A DNA stretch of 64,000 nucleotides from Methylobacterium sp. BTF04 (GTDB taxonomy: Bacteria > Pseudomonadota > Alphaproteobacteria > Rhizobiales > Beijerinckiaceae). The notes beneath the pieces were generated by a model. That model made no database searches. It was given only the letters and a program-made list of their open reading frames with translations, and was not told the DNA's origin. The DNA lies in assembly GCF_010692745.1 (NCBI RefSeq), contig NZ_JAAHTB010000012.1, forward strand, positions 62,001 to 126,000, read 5' to 3'. A program made the position numbers and the translations under genes. Shown piece by piece: positions 53,367 through 62,025 of this stretch (positions are counted from its first letter, which is position 1; each line of letters begins with the position of its first letter).

Positions 53367-54752
53367 ATGGCACTGGCGTATTCCTACATCCGAATGTCAC
53401 GGCCCGAGCAGATGCGCGGCGACAGCCTGCGTCGGCAGGTCGATGCCGCGAATGCCTGGGCCAAGGCCCGGGGCGTGCTGATCGACGAATCCATCCGCGA
53501 CAATGGCGTGTCGGCATACCGGGGTAAGAACCATACCGAGGGGGCGCTGGGCGCCTTCCTGAAGCTCGTCACTGACGGGGTGGTCAAGCCGGGCTCGTTC
53601 CTGGTCGTCGAAAGCTTGGACAGGCTCAGCCGGGAAACCGTGCTCGACGCGCTGCCACGCTTCATCTCGATCATAAAGGCCGGCATCGTCATCGTGACGC
53701 TGGTCGACAAGCAGGAGTACGACCAGAACCGGCTGAGGACGGATTGGACGCCGCTGATCGTCTCTCTCATGGTCATGGCCCGCGCCCACGAAGAGAGCAA
53801 GACGAAGGCCATGCGCCTCCGAGAGGCCTGGAGCGCCAAGCGTGCCACCGCCGCCGAGAAGGTCGTCACGTCCCGCGTTCCGGAATGGCTCTTCGTCCGC
53901 GAAGGAAGGATCCACCGGAACCCCGAGCGGGTCGAGCTCGTGCAGCGGATCTTCCGGGAGACGATCGATGGAGACGGTCGTCGCAAGATCATCCGCCGTC
54001 TGAACGACGAGAAGGTCCCCGCGTTTAGGAACGGCAAGGAGGGCTGGCAACCGTCGTACGTCGCGAAGCTCCTGGCGAGCCGCGCGGTCATCGGTGAGTT
54101 CCAGGCCTTCCGCCGGGGCGATGACGGGGTCCGGCATGCCGAGGGCGATCCCGTTCCGGGGTACTATCCGAGCATCATCGACGAGTTCGAGTTCCTGAAG
54201 GCCGGACAGGCCAGCCGCTCGCGGGCGGCGGCCCCCGGAGCCCGAGGCCAGCACGTCACCAACCTGTTCACCGGGCTGGCCAAGTGCGCCGGGTGCGGTG
54301 GCTCCATGGTCGTCGAGAACAAGGGCAAGCCGCCGAAGGGCGCTCGCTACCTCGTCTGCGCCGGTGCGCGCCGTTCGGTCGGCTGCGACAACCGGCGCCT
54401 GTGGCGGATCGAAAGGATCGAGCGCGAGATCCTTTCGCAGCTTCGCCGGGTCGCGCTGCCGGCTGCCGCCGGCTCCGCGCCCGCTCCCTCCGACGAGGTC
54501 GCGATACTCGAAGGGCGTCTAGCGACCGCGGTGACACGGCGGGAACGCCTGTTCGACCTCGTGGAGGGCGGGGACGAGGGCGCGGTGGCGCGGGTCAAGG
54601 CGCTGTCCGCCACGATCGGCGAACTCCGCGAGGCCATCTCCTGGCCAAGGCCGACACGATGCTGGCGGCTGCGATGCCGTCCTATCCCGAGCAACTCGCC
54701 CTCCTCCGCGACCTCCAGGCGCGGCTCGAAACCGCGACCGGCGAGGACCTGA
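53367..54752 (+). CDS. Large serine recombinase, C-terminus frameshifted
   Basis: Site-specific integrase of the large serine recombinase class. The resolvase domain has YSYIRMS with the catalytic Ser11, VESLDRLSRE and a following long helix; the recombinase domain includes the RRKIIRRLNDEKVPAF segment, then a zinc ribbon (CAGCGGSM ... GCDN) and coiled coil. The frame shifts by -1 near 54636-54641: after GELREAI it reads unrelated residues to 54752, while the natural continuation is in another frame to 55033. Predicted full length ~555 aa. It starts ~50 bp from the comM junction, so it is the likely integrase of the island. Confidence 0.85.
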   Translation: MALAYSYIRMSRPEQMRGDSLRRQVDAANAWAKARGVLIDESIRDNGVSAYRGKNHTEGALGAFLKLVTDGVVKPGSFLVVESLDRLSRETVLDALPRFISIIKAGIVIVTLVDKQEYDQNRLRTDWTPLIVSLMVMARAHEESKTKAMRLREAWSAKRATAAEKVVTSRVPEWLFVREGRIHRNPERVELVQRIFRETIDGDGRRKIIRRLNDEKVPAFRNGKEGWQPSYVAKLLASRAVIGEFQAFRRGDDGVRHAEGDPVPGYYPSIIDEFEFLKAGQASRSRAAAPGARGQHVTNLFTGLAKCAGCGGSMVVENKGKPPKGARYLVCAGARRSVGCDNRRLWRIERIEREILSQLRRVALPAAAGSAPAPSDEVAILEGRLATAVTRRERLFDLVEGGDEGAVARVKALSATIGELREAISWPRPTRCWRLRCRPIPSNSPSSATSRRGSKPRPART

Positions 54753-55033
54753 CCCTGCTCCGGACCCGACTGGCGCAGACCCTGCGCACTACGATGGTCA
54801 GGATCGATTTCGGACCCCACCGGGTCGTCGCATGGATGCGGCTGGATCACATCCGGCATCGGGTCGGGATTTCGCAGGGCGGCGTGTTCCCGAACGGAGC
54901 CCCCGTTACCGTCTTCGACGACACCCCGACGTCCCTGACGGAGGACGAGATCGCCGGCTATGCCATCGACGCGTTGGAGGACCGGGCGCGCGCTGATCGC
55001 GAGATGGAAGGTATCGAACGGGGGTTCGGCTGA
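54638..55033 (+). pseudogene. C-terminal tail of the serine recombinase in shifted frame
   Basis: This frame continues the recombinase directly (LLAKADTMLAAAMPSYPEQL, then a coiled-coil and a beta-rich tail) and lacks its own start signal. A one-base deletion near 54640, or a sequencing error, would explain the break. Confidence 0.75.
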
Positions 55034-55139
55034 ATAGCCATCGCCACCGTGCTGGTGCGCCGGGCGTCCGCCCCCCTCGCCAACGACCGCCCCCGGGCAC
55101 CCTGCCTGAGCTTACAACGACTCATACGTGGAATACCGG

Positions 55140-55294
55140 ACAGTAAACTTACATGACAGTTTGCTGTCTTGGCACTCGTGGGCACTGTCCTGGCGGGAGT
55201 GGGCAAACCGTCTACAAGCGAGCCTTCCCCCGTCGGACAAAAAGGGAAAGCGAAAAAAGATTATTAACAGCAAGCTGTCATACCAACTTACTGT
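55140..55294. repeat. Pair of 28-bp inverted repeats in AT-rich region
   Basis: 55140-55167 and 55267-55294 are inverted copies with 22 of 28 positions matching, both bounded by ACAGYAA/TTRCTGT ends so that each copy is itself nearly symmetric. They flank ~100 bp of lower-GC sequence directly upstream of the ribbon-helix-helix gene (start 55316). Likely binding sites for that protein, as operator or partition/transfer site. Confidence 0.7.
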
Positions 55295-55315
55295 TGATTT
55301 CGATGGGGCTGTCCC

Positions 55316-55906
55316 TTGCCCAATGCTGATGACAAGACCCTGCGGGGCGGTATCACCGCCGTACCGCGTCGGGTGGCCTCCCAGCCGAAGCGGCCGGGTC
55401 GCAAGGACAAGGTAATGGTGTACGTCCCGCCCGAGCTTCACCGGGCGATGAGGCGGCTGGCGATCGACGACGATCGATCGGCGAGCGACCTCTATGCCGA
55501 CGCCGCCCGCTCGTTCCTCTTAGCGCGCGACGTGAACGTGGATGAGAGACCCACCCACGGTGCCCCTACACCCAAGCGCCATGGCACGATGGCGGATCTT
55601 GCCGCCGCCGTGGACAGGCTCGGGTCCCGGATCGAGGAAGCCCTCGTGCGGGTCGAGGCGCCGGCTCCCGAGACCCGCGAGGCCGGGGGGCCCGCGCCGG
55701 CGGGGACGACGGCCGCCGCCGCGGTGGAGGCGCTGCTCGGGATCCTTCGGGAAGCCGGGTCCGCAGGCCTGACCGCGACGGAGCTCAGGGCCGCGATACA
55801 CGCAGCTGGGATCCGTTCGGGGACCGCCGAGGTCGCCAAGGCGGTGCTCCGGGCCGCCGGGGTCGTGCGATGCGAGGGGAGGCGCTGGTACGTCGGAAGC
55901 TCGTGA
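55316..55906 (+). CDS. Ribbon-helix-helix DNA-binding protein with C-terminal winged-helix-like segment
   Basis: A 196-residue protein from a TTG start (an in-frame ATG at 55415 would give 163 aa). Residues ~33-68 form a ribbon-helix-helix unit (VMVYVPPELHRAMRRLAIDD then RSASDLYADAARSFLL), as in ParG- or Arc-like regulators. An Ala/Pro-rich linker is followed by ~65 residues (LLGILREAGSAGLTATELRA to EGRRWYVGSS) resembling a winged helix. It lies just downstream of the 28-bp inverted repeat pair, so autoregulation or a maintenance role for the island is likely. Confidence 0.72.
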   Translation: MPNADDKTLRGGITAVPRRVASQPKRPGRKDKVMVYVPPELHRAMRRLAIDDDRSASDLYADAARSFLLARDVNVDERPTHGAPTPKRHGTMADLAAAVDRLGSRIEEALVRVEAPAPETREAGGPAPAGTTAAAAVEALLGILREAGSAGLTATELRAAIHAAGIRSGTAEVAKAVLRAAGVVRCEGRRWYVGSS

Positions 55907-55955
55907 CGGCCCGCAGTGGCGTGCTGTCGGTAGGGTTACGAGCGTCGAAAATCGT

Positions 55956-56159
55956 CCCGAAGGTTTCCCGAAGGTTTGCCATCTCGCGAAGGGACGGGAC
56001 TGCATGGAAGACGATCAGGCCGAACCGCGCCGCATAGAAATCAATGAGTTAGAACCAGCCGGTTTCCTATCAGGGAGATACGGAGGGCCGTAATTCGTTA
56101 GTCAGTTAAAAGACTTGCGCGCGATCGCCCACGTGGCCCCGAAGGTTTCCCGAGGGCTT
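55956..56159. repeat. Two tandem pairs of 11-bp iteron-like repeats
   Basis: CCCGAAGGTTT occurs at 55956-55966 and 55967-55977 in tandem and again at 56138-56148, followed by a degenerate copy CCCGAGGGCTT at 56149-56159. The pairs lie 182 bp apart in the 390-bp gap between the RHH gene and the 264-aa gene; the DNA between them is relatively AT-rich. They could be a regulator site or a replication/transfer origin. Confidence 0.6.
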
Positions 56160-56296
56160 AAGGGCACTTTACGGATTCGGTGGGCTCGCCGATGCCTTGA
56201 TGCGGCGGCACAGGGCACCACGTCAAGGTTCGCAGCCAGAGGCGACCGACACATGTGCCGTGACCCCATCCGAAGTCTAACACCGGACGGCAAGGC

Positions 56297-57091
56297 ATGA
56301 TGAGGCTCGACGACGAGGCCACATGGCCCGAGAGCCTCCTGCGGTGCCTCGACGGCGACCTGCCCCTCCTTCGCGAATACGAGCACGGGCGCGCAGCCTG
56401 GGACAGGCGATGCGAGGAGGACGTGATGGCACGGGTCGGCCGCGACCCGAACCCGCATGCGAAGGGACGCGCCACCGTCCTGGCGGCGTGCCACGACATC
56501 GTCCTCGGCTGCCGGATCGTCGGCTACCACTGCACCCGCCTGACCGACGGCGAGGCCGTGGCGATCGAGCGGGACGGGCTCAGGATCCTTACGCCGGAGC
56601 TATTCGAGGGCCGGCTCGAACGGGCGCTGCAAAAGGGGCTAATCGGGCGGGACGTGGCGGACATCATACTTGCGAAAAACGATGGGCGCGCCCGGAGCCG
56701 GGCTGGAATGGTGTGGTTCGTATTCCGCGCGCGCGACCTCGCCGACGAGGGCGGCGTCATCCGGCTGTTCTCATCGTGGGGCGGGGAAGCGCTATACGGC
56801 CCGTACGAGGACCACGGCACGGTCGGTCCGGCCCTCGCCCGGATCGGCCGCCCATGCATCGTCGAGGCCGCCGTGCCCGCCGCCGGGATCGAGACGCACT
56901 GCGACGTCGGCGAACGCATCATGCGCGTCTATCTCGAACGTCGCGGGATCCGGACCGGCCACGGCGACGGCATGCAGGGGTACGTCCGCGAGGACGTGCC
57001 CGGGGACGCCATCCTGCGCGTCATACGGCGGGATGATCCGGACTTCGAGCGGTTGACCATGCTCGCCGCCTGGCGGTCCTGCCTGTCTTGA
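56297..57091 (+). CDS. Hypothetical island protein (264 aa)
   Basis: Not recognised. A soluble 264-residue protein, no signal peptide. Residues ~76-96 read GYHCTRLTDGEAVAIERDGL, a His/Arg...Glu...GL pattern that resembles the first strand and helix of ADP-ribosyltransferase-like folds, but no complete ART triad is evident. A later segment RAGMVWFVFRARDLADEGG and CDVGERIMRVYLERRG are unassigned. ATG at 56297 has only a weak AAGG upstream. It faces the ABC-3C operon head-on (stop to stop) and could be an accessory toxin or defence gene. Confidence 0.65.
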   Translation: MMRLDDEATWPESLLRCLDGDLPLLREYEHGRAAWDRRCEEDVMARVGRDPNPHAKGRATVLAACHDIVLGCRIVGYHCTRLTDGEAVAIERDGLRILTPELFEGRLERALQKGLIGRDVADIILAKNDGRARSRAGMVWFVFRARDLADEGGVIRLFSSWGGEALYGPYEDHGTVGPALARIGRPCIVEAAVPAAGIETHCDVGERIMRVYLERRGIRTGHGDGMQGYVREDVPGDAILRVIRRDDPDFERLTMLAAWRSCLS

Positions 57092-57107
57092 GACGCAGGG
57101 ATGGGGC

Positions 57108-58883
57108 TCAGTCGAAGCGGAACCCGAACAGGCCACTGGTCGTGTCCGCATCCGATAGCCGGGGCTCCATCACGACACCCTGCCTGTCAATGCCGGCCGC
57201 CAGGGGCAGGGTGTCGTAGATGTCCGAGTTCATGGTGACGATGTACTGCCCCCCGTATGCGCGCGCCGCCTCGGCCCCGAGCGCGAGCGCGTTGGCGACC
57301 TGGCGCGGGTCGACGCCGTCGAACAGGTGGCTGTCGTGGATCAGGAAGCCGGGCCCCTTCCCGCGCCTGCCCCAGATCGAGAACAGGGCGTAGTCGAGAC
57401 AGAAGATCTCCATGTTCGAGATGCCGCCGCCGCGATCGCCCTGGATCGTGATGCGGAACTCCGGGCCGTTATCGGTGGCCTCGACCTCGAACTTGCCCTG
57501 GCGGTCCTCGTAGAGGGTCGTGATGGCGTTGCCGATGAGCAGGATGGCCTCGTCGAGACGGTCGCGTCGGCGCTGATGGTCCTCCTGCAGCCGACGCTTG
57601 ATGCCGATCCGCTCCATGCTCAGCTCGGTCGTCCGGCTTTCCAGCACCTCGGCCGACCTGAAACGCTCCCGCAGGGCGGCGGCCTCTGCCTCCGCGTCGG
57701 CCAGCCGCTTCTGGAGCGTGACGAAGTCCTCCAGCGCGCCGCGCCCCTCCAGGATCCGTAAGATGTCCCCGCGCTCCGCGTCCAGCCCGGCGAACCGGAT
57801 CTCGCCTTCGGCCAGGTCCCGTTCCGCCGTCTCGATCTCCTCATGCAGGCGCAAACGCCGGTTCTCCACGACGGTCCGGTGGAAACGCTCGACATCCTCG
57901 AAGCGGCGCTTGGCCAGGTCCGGCAACTCGATGCCGACGGCGGCATAGAGGCGGCTCAGGTCGTCTCGCTCCGGCGGCCGCTCGGTCTCGATGGAGGCGC
58001 GGAGGTGGGCCACCGTCTCCCGCAAGGGCACGGCGCGGCGCGAGATCGCCTGCATCTCGACCTTGGCCCGCGTGGCCTGGCCCATCATCTCGCGATAGGT
58101 GTCGTGGACCTCGAAGCGACCCATCTCCTCCCGAAGCTTGGTGGCCCTGGCCTCCGCGAGGACGACCGCCGGGCGAAGCTCGGCCACCGTCCCGATCAAC
58201 GCGCCGAAGGCACCGCCCTTGGCGGCCTTCTTCAACTCGTCGAGCTGCCCCTCTCGCTGCTTGACGAGATGCAGGGCGCGGGGGACGCGCCAGTCGAGGC
58301 CGAGGAGGTAGGAGAGGTTGGACTGCCAGTCCCAGCGCTGCTGCGCCTCGGCCTGGCGCTCGACATGGCCGAAGGCGCCGGACCCGTGTCGCCGGGCGAA
58401 GTAGCCGAACAGCGCACGGAAGCTCGGGGTGAAGCTCTCCTCGAACGGAGAACCCTTCACGACGGCCGGCAGGTCGAACCATCGGTGGGCGAGGAAGTCC
58501 TTCCACGTCTCGTTCGAGACCGAGAGAGCGCCCGTTTCCTTGTCCGGCTTGGTCTCAAGGCCGAAATGTTCGGCGCTGGCTGGATCGACGAAGACCCGAC
58601 CATGCTTGGCCCCGCTGCGCTCGACCGAGACCTCGCGCCCGGCGATCCGGAAGGTCCCCTGGAAGACGTGGTCGTTCAACAGCGGGTGCCTGAGCAGGTT
58701 GCCGGTGTCGGCCTTCCCGCCGAGCAGGAAATGGACGATGTCGACGAGGCTGGATTTCCCGGCGCTGTTGCGGGTCTTGCGGTCGTCGCCCTGGGCCGAC
58801 TTCGAGGACAACAGGACGTTGAGCCCGCCCTGGAAGCGCACGGGCTTGAAGGTCGGGAGCGTGCTGTCGATCGAGACGATCAT
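57108..58883 (-). CDS. ABC-3C system SMC/ABC-type ATPase (DUF2326)
   Basis: A 591-residue SMC-like P-loop ATPase of the DUF2326 family, the nucleotide-sensing component of ABC-three-component (ABC-3C) systems, predicted anti-phage or conflict systems. Walker A is NSAGKSSLVD (~39-48) preceded by LLSSKSA; two coiled-coil stretches (~270-480) hinge the molecule; the C-terminal ATPase half has IFCLDYALFSIWGR and PGFLIHDSHLFDGVD (Walker B-like). ATG 58883 overlaps the middle component by 4 bp. Last gene of a three-gene operon. Confidence 0.87.
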   Translation of the reverse strand: MIVSIDSTLPTFKPVRFQGGLNVLLSSKSAQGDDRKTRNSAGKSSLVDIVHFLLGGKADTGNLLRHPLLNDHVFQGTFRIAGREVSVERSGAKHGRVFVDPASAEHFGLETKPDKETGALSVSNETWKDFLAHRWFDLPAVVKGSPFEESFTPSFRALFGYFARRHGSGAFGHVERQAEAQQRWDWQSNLSYLLGLDWRVPRALHLVKQREGQLDELKKAAKGGAFGALIGTVAELRPAVVLAEARATKLREEMGRFEVHDTYREMMGQATRAKVEMQAISRRAVPLRETVAHLRASIETERPPERDDLSRLYAAVGIELPDLAKRRFEDVERFHRTVVENRRLRLHEEIETAERDLAEGEIRFAGLDAERGDILRILEGRGALEDFVTLQKRLADAEAEAAALRERFRSAEVLESRTTELSMERIGIKRRLQEDHQRRRDRLDEAILLIGNAITTLYEDRQGKFEVEATDNGPEFRITIQGDRGGGISNMEIFCLDYALFSIWGRRGKGPGFLIHDSHLFDGVDPRQVANALALGAEAARAYGGQYIVTMNSDIYDTLPLAAGIDRQGVVMEPRLSDADTTSGLFGFRFD

Positions 58884-59131
58884 CGGGCCGGCGCCGCGGC
58901 GCGAAGCAGGCCGTCGGCGTCCTCGATGGCATAGATGGCATGGAGGAAGGCCAAGGCGAGCGCGAACCAGTCGAAGGAGATCGGGTTGGACGATTGGATG
59001 TCGCCCCGCGCCGAGCGTACGCGCTCCCACAGGTCGGACACCTCGCGCGGTTGATCGAGTTGACGCAGGATCTCCGCTCCCACGCCGACGAGTGCGCGAT
59101 GCGGCGACAGATGCTTGCCTGGCAGGATCAT
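58880..59131 (-). CDS. ABC-3C middle component (MC6-like)
   Basis: An 83-residue protein that links the ATPase to the effector in ABC-3C systems. It starts MILPGKHLSPHRALVGVGAE, then VSDLWERV and ISFDWFALALAFLHAIYAIE, the family's winged-helix-like core. ATG at 59131 overlaps the upstream effector stop by 4 bp; the frame extends to 59170 without homology. Assignment to the MC6 group is from sequence pattern. Confidence 0.82.
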   Translation of the reverse strand: MILPGKHLSPHRALVGVGAEILRQLDQPREVSDLWERVRSARGDIQSSNPISFDWFALALAFLHAIYAIEDADGLLRAAAPAR

Positions 59132-60069
59132 GGGGTCACCTTCGAGGGATGATCCTTGAAGATGTCGCAAGCTTCAAAAAGGTAGGCCAGAAGCGCCTGC
59201 GCCGCGACCTGCCTTTCCGGCGGGACGCTGCCGACGCCCGTGATGTCCTCGTAATGCTTGGTGAGGATGGCGTTCGGCGACAGCCCGCCCGCGTCAAGCT
59301 CCTTATAGCGGTTCGCGAAGACCTTGGACATCCGGATCCCCATCTGCGGGTCCGGGTGTCGGTCGACATAGTCCTTCACGAGGGGAGCGTTCGCCGTGGC
59401 ACCCACCAGGATGCCATGCCACGCGCCCCGGATCCCATTGAAGTCCAGCTTGTCGAAGGGCGGGTCGGTGGGGGCGGCGTCGACGAGAGGCTGGTCATCG
59501 ATGTCGCGCATCACCTTCTCGATAAGGCCGGCCACCTCCTCGATCCGCATGTTGCGGCTGTCCTCGGCCGAGGCGACCGGGCCAAGCAGGGCGGTGAGGT
59601 GGAACTCGTCGAGCGCAAGGATGCGGTCCTCGAAGGTGGGAGGCCCGAACATGCCGAATCGGTGATGGCCGTTCGCCGCTTCTAGCTCCTTCAGCCTGAC
59701 CACGGCCTCGACCGGTACGCCGTCGACGAGGTTATGGACGAAGTGCCATTCCTTCATGATCGCAGCGAGCGCCACGGTCGCCTTGACGTAGTCGTCCGTC
59801 ATCTTGGCGACGAGCGTCGACACGGTCAGGCCGGCGTCGTGCAGCTTGCCGTAACATTGGAAGATCTGGCCACTGCCCTGAAGATACCCGTCGCAGCCCT
59901 TGTCGCCGAGGCTGCCGAAGGGGCGAACCCGGATGAAGTCGGCTCCGTGAAGCCGTGCCATGACCCGGGAGAAGAAATCCTGGAACGCGTCCCCATTGTG
60001 TTGCCGGAGCTTCAGATCGAGGTTCATCTGCCACTGGAGGCGTTGGTGCGGCGTCATCCAGGAGGACAT
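59128..60069 (-). CDS. ABC-3C effector with nuclease-like N-terminus and CTD
   Basis: A 313-residue protein (start at 60069, MSSWMTPHQRLQ; alternatives 60057 or 60120). The first ~75 residues carry AFQDFFSRVMARLHGADF, GSLGDKGCDGYL and QIFQCYGK, a D...(Q)xYxK pattern similar to restriction-endonuclease-like folds and typical of the CTD-type ABC-3C effectors. The C-terminal ~150 residues form the ABC-3C C-terminal domain. Predicted to cleave nucleic acid when the ATPase senses infection; activity inferred. First gene of the operon. Confidence 0.82.
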   Translation of the reverse strand: MSSWMTPHQRLQWQMNLDLKLRQHNGDAFQDFFSRVMARLHGADFIRVRPFGSLGDKGCDGYLQGSGQIFQCYGKLHDAGLTVSTLVAKMTDDYVKATVALAAIMKEWHFVHNLVDGVPVEAVVRLKELEAANGHHRFGMFGPPTFEDRILALDEFHLTALLGPVASAEDSRNMRIEEVAGLIEKVMRDIDDQPLVDAAPTDPPFDKLDFNGIRGAWHGILVGATANAPLVKDYVDRHPDPQMGIRMSKVFANRYKELDAGGLSPNAILTKHYEDITGVGSVPPERQVAAQALLAYLFEACDIFKDHPSKVTP

Positions 60070-60328
60070 GCTGGCCGATCGTCGAGGGCTGGTCGCCTGG
60101 TTGATGGGTATTCCCACCATCCGCAAGGGGCGTCGGTCGCCGTCGCCCGTCACCGGAGGTGGTATCGGTCAAGGCTACATCGAAAAGGCGGACGCGTCGC
60201 GTCATCCGCCGAAATTCGGGCGGGACCGCGAGCCGGCGACGTCGATGGACACGACGTCGGCAGAGGTCCCGTGCCTCGACCGCCCGGGACGGCGACGGGC
60301 GAACGCAGTCGCCATCCCGGGCGTTGGG

Positions 60329-62002
60329 TCATCGGGCCTTGAGAACGTCGCGCTGGAGATACGTCATCTGACGCCCACGCCGCGTCGCGGTGATCCTCCG
60401 AGTACGGCGCCGGCTGCCGCGCGGGACGACGATGGCTGTCGGCGTCGCGAAGGTCGAGACCCCCGTCCACGCCGGCTCGGCCCAGCCATAGGACATGGCC
60501 ATCGCCGGCATCGGCGCGAACGCAGGGACCCGCTCGGGGGAGGCCGGTGCCGTCGGCTCGGGCGTGGGCTCGGGCTTGGGCTCGGGCTTGGGCTCGGGCT
60601 TGGGCTCCGTCTTGGGCTTGGGCCTCTTGCCACCGACGAAGACGTCGGCCTTGATGCCCTTGCCGTAGCCGAGCTCGTCCGCCGCCGTGTCCTGCCCCTC
60701 CAGGGTCCACTGCCCGTAGATCCGGACCACCGCCTGGACGCTCATGCCGAGCAGGTCGGCGGCCGCGCGCACGTCAGTGCGGCCGATCCTGAGCCACGTG
60801 GCCGCCGTGTGCCTCAGGACGTGGGGCACCACCTCCTCGCCGAGGCCGGCGTCGGCGATGACCGAACCCCAGACGCAGGCCGGGCTCGCCGCGTACGCAG
60901 AGCCGTCCGTCTGGTGGACGACGTGCGCGATGCCGGCTTCGAGGTCCTCGTCACGCCACGGCGTGGCCATCGCGCAGAACTTCCGCGCGATCCTGGAACT
61001 CGCGCGGGGCTTGCCGACGGAGGGGTCGCGGCCGAAGCCGCGACGGTGGATGTAGCGGCCGTCGAGATCGAGGCAGCCGCCGTCCTCGTTCGCCTCCCAG
61101 GTCAGCTCCCGGATCGCCGCGTTGCGGGTCCCGGTGTAGAGGCCGATCGCCACGAACCGGCGGATGGCCTTCCGGTTCAGGACGATGTGGCGGGGACGCA
61201 GGACTCGACGGTTGACCGGGATGCCGTCGGCGCCGATCACCGTCTCGACCTGCCAGTCGTTCGTGGCCGCATCCCAGATCCGGCCACGCGTGGCCCACAG
61301 GATCCGCGCGACCTCCTTCCTGCGCAGCCAGCGCGTGCGGCCGGGACCGGCCTTGGGCACATGCACCTTCGGGTGCCAGGCCAGTGCGTGCTCGTCGGCG
61401 TAGAGAACCACCGCCTTGCGCAACTCGATGAGGTCCTCCCGCGCCGATGCGGTCGTCGCCAGCGGCGCGTCCGGGTTGCCCTCGCGGTAGCGGGCGTCGC
61501 GCAGGCCCGTGCGCCACTCGACGTAGAGATTGCACCGGGCCTTCGTGAGGTCCTTCAGCACCGCGCCGCCGAAGTGGCGGGCCAGCGTGCCCAGACGGCT
61601 CGCCAGCGCCGCATAGGCGGCAACCTCCTTGTCGGGGGCGTTCGCGGCCGGCCGGACGGCATCGAGGAAGTGGGCGAGGATGGCGGCCACCGGCACCATG
61701 CGCGGGGCGACGATCCCCCGCTCCCGCGCCCCCTTCCTGAGCTTGTACACGTCCAGCTGTAGCTGGGCGTCCGCCTCGTCCAGCTCCGACAGGCGGGTCG
61801 AGATCTCGACCTTGCCGTCACGGATGTGGAAAACCTTGACGGCCGGATCGGATTTGGAGGTCCGCAGCACCAGGCGCGGCGGCAAGGGCGCCGGCCCTCG
61901 CCGACGCTCTGCCTCTGGGATCGCGGCCGCCGTGGTCATCAGGGCGACGCGAATGTCCTCGGCGGCGCGCCCGACGGCGCCCGCTTGCATCTTCTCGGTC
62001 AT
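60329..62002 (-). CDS. Tyrosine recombinase/site-specific integrase with KPEP tail
   Basis: A 557-residue integrase. Start at ATG 62002 (MTEKMQAGAV) chosen; the frame upstream to 62290 reads antisense to the HTH gene. An N-terminal arm and core-binding region precede the catalytic domain: Arg in LYTGTRNAAIRELTWE, HxxR in HVLRHTAATWLRIG, then LLGM and the nucleophile Tyr in VVRIYGQW. After the catalytic Tyr comes a Lys/Pro/Glu repeat region and a ~70-residue tail. It is distinct from the serine recombinase at the comM end, suggesting a second, nested element. Confidence 0.87.
   Translation of the reverse strand: MTEKMQAGAVGRAAEDIRVALMTTAAAIPEAERRRGPAPLPPRLVLRTSKSDPAVKVFHIRDGKVEISTRLSELDEADAQLQLDVYKLRKGARERGIVAPRMVPVAAILAHFLDAVRPAANAPDKEVAAYAALASRLGTLARHFGGAVLKDLTKARCNLYVEWRTGLRDARYREGNPDAPLATTASAREDLIELRKAVVLYADEHALAWHPKVHVPKAGPGRTRWLRRKEVARILWATRGRIWDAATNDWQVETVIGADGIPVNRRVLRPRHIVLNRKAIRRFVAIGLYTGTRNAAIRELTWEANEDGGCLDLDGRYIHRRGFGRDPSVGKPRASSRIARKFCAMATPWRDEDLEAGIAHVVHQTDGSAYAASPACVWGSVIADAGLGEEVVPHVLRHTAATWLRIGRTDVRAAADLLGMSVQAVVRIYGQWTLEGQDTAADELGYGKGIKADVFVGGKRPKPKTEPKPEPKPEPKPEPTPEPTAPASPERVPAFAPMPAMAMSYGWAEPAWTGVSTFATPTAIVVPRGSRRRTRRITATRRGRQMTYLQRDVLKAR
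60555..60614 (-). repeat. Five 12-bp tandem units in integrase C-terminus
   Basis: GGCTCGGGCTTG (plus strand) is repeated: perfect copies at 60567-60602, degenerate at 60555-60566 and 60603-60614. It encodes a KPEP tetrapeptide repeat linker behind the catalytic domain; copy number probably varies. Confidence 0.7.
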
Positions 62003-62025
62003 GATTCTAGGGTCCGTTATCCCGT

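Noticed and set aside
55128..55415. 95-aa ORF through the inverted-repeat region
   Set aside because: It is encoded by the 28-bp repeats and AT-rich spacer and overlaps the RHH start; likely noncoding.
55956..56159. CRISPR array
   Set aside because: The 11-bp repeats are too short, too few and unevenly spaced, with no cas genes.
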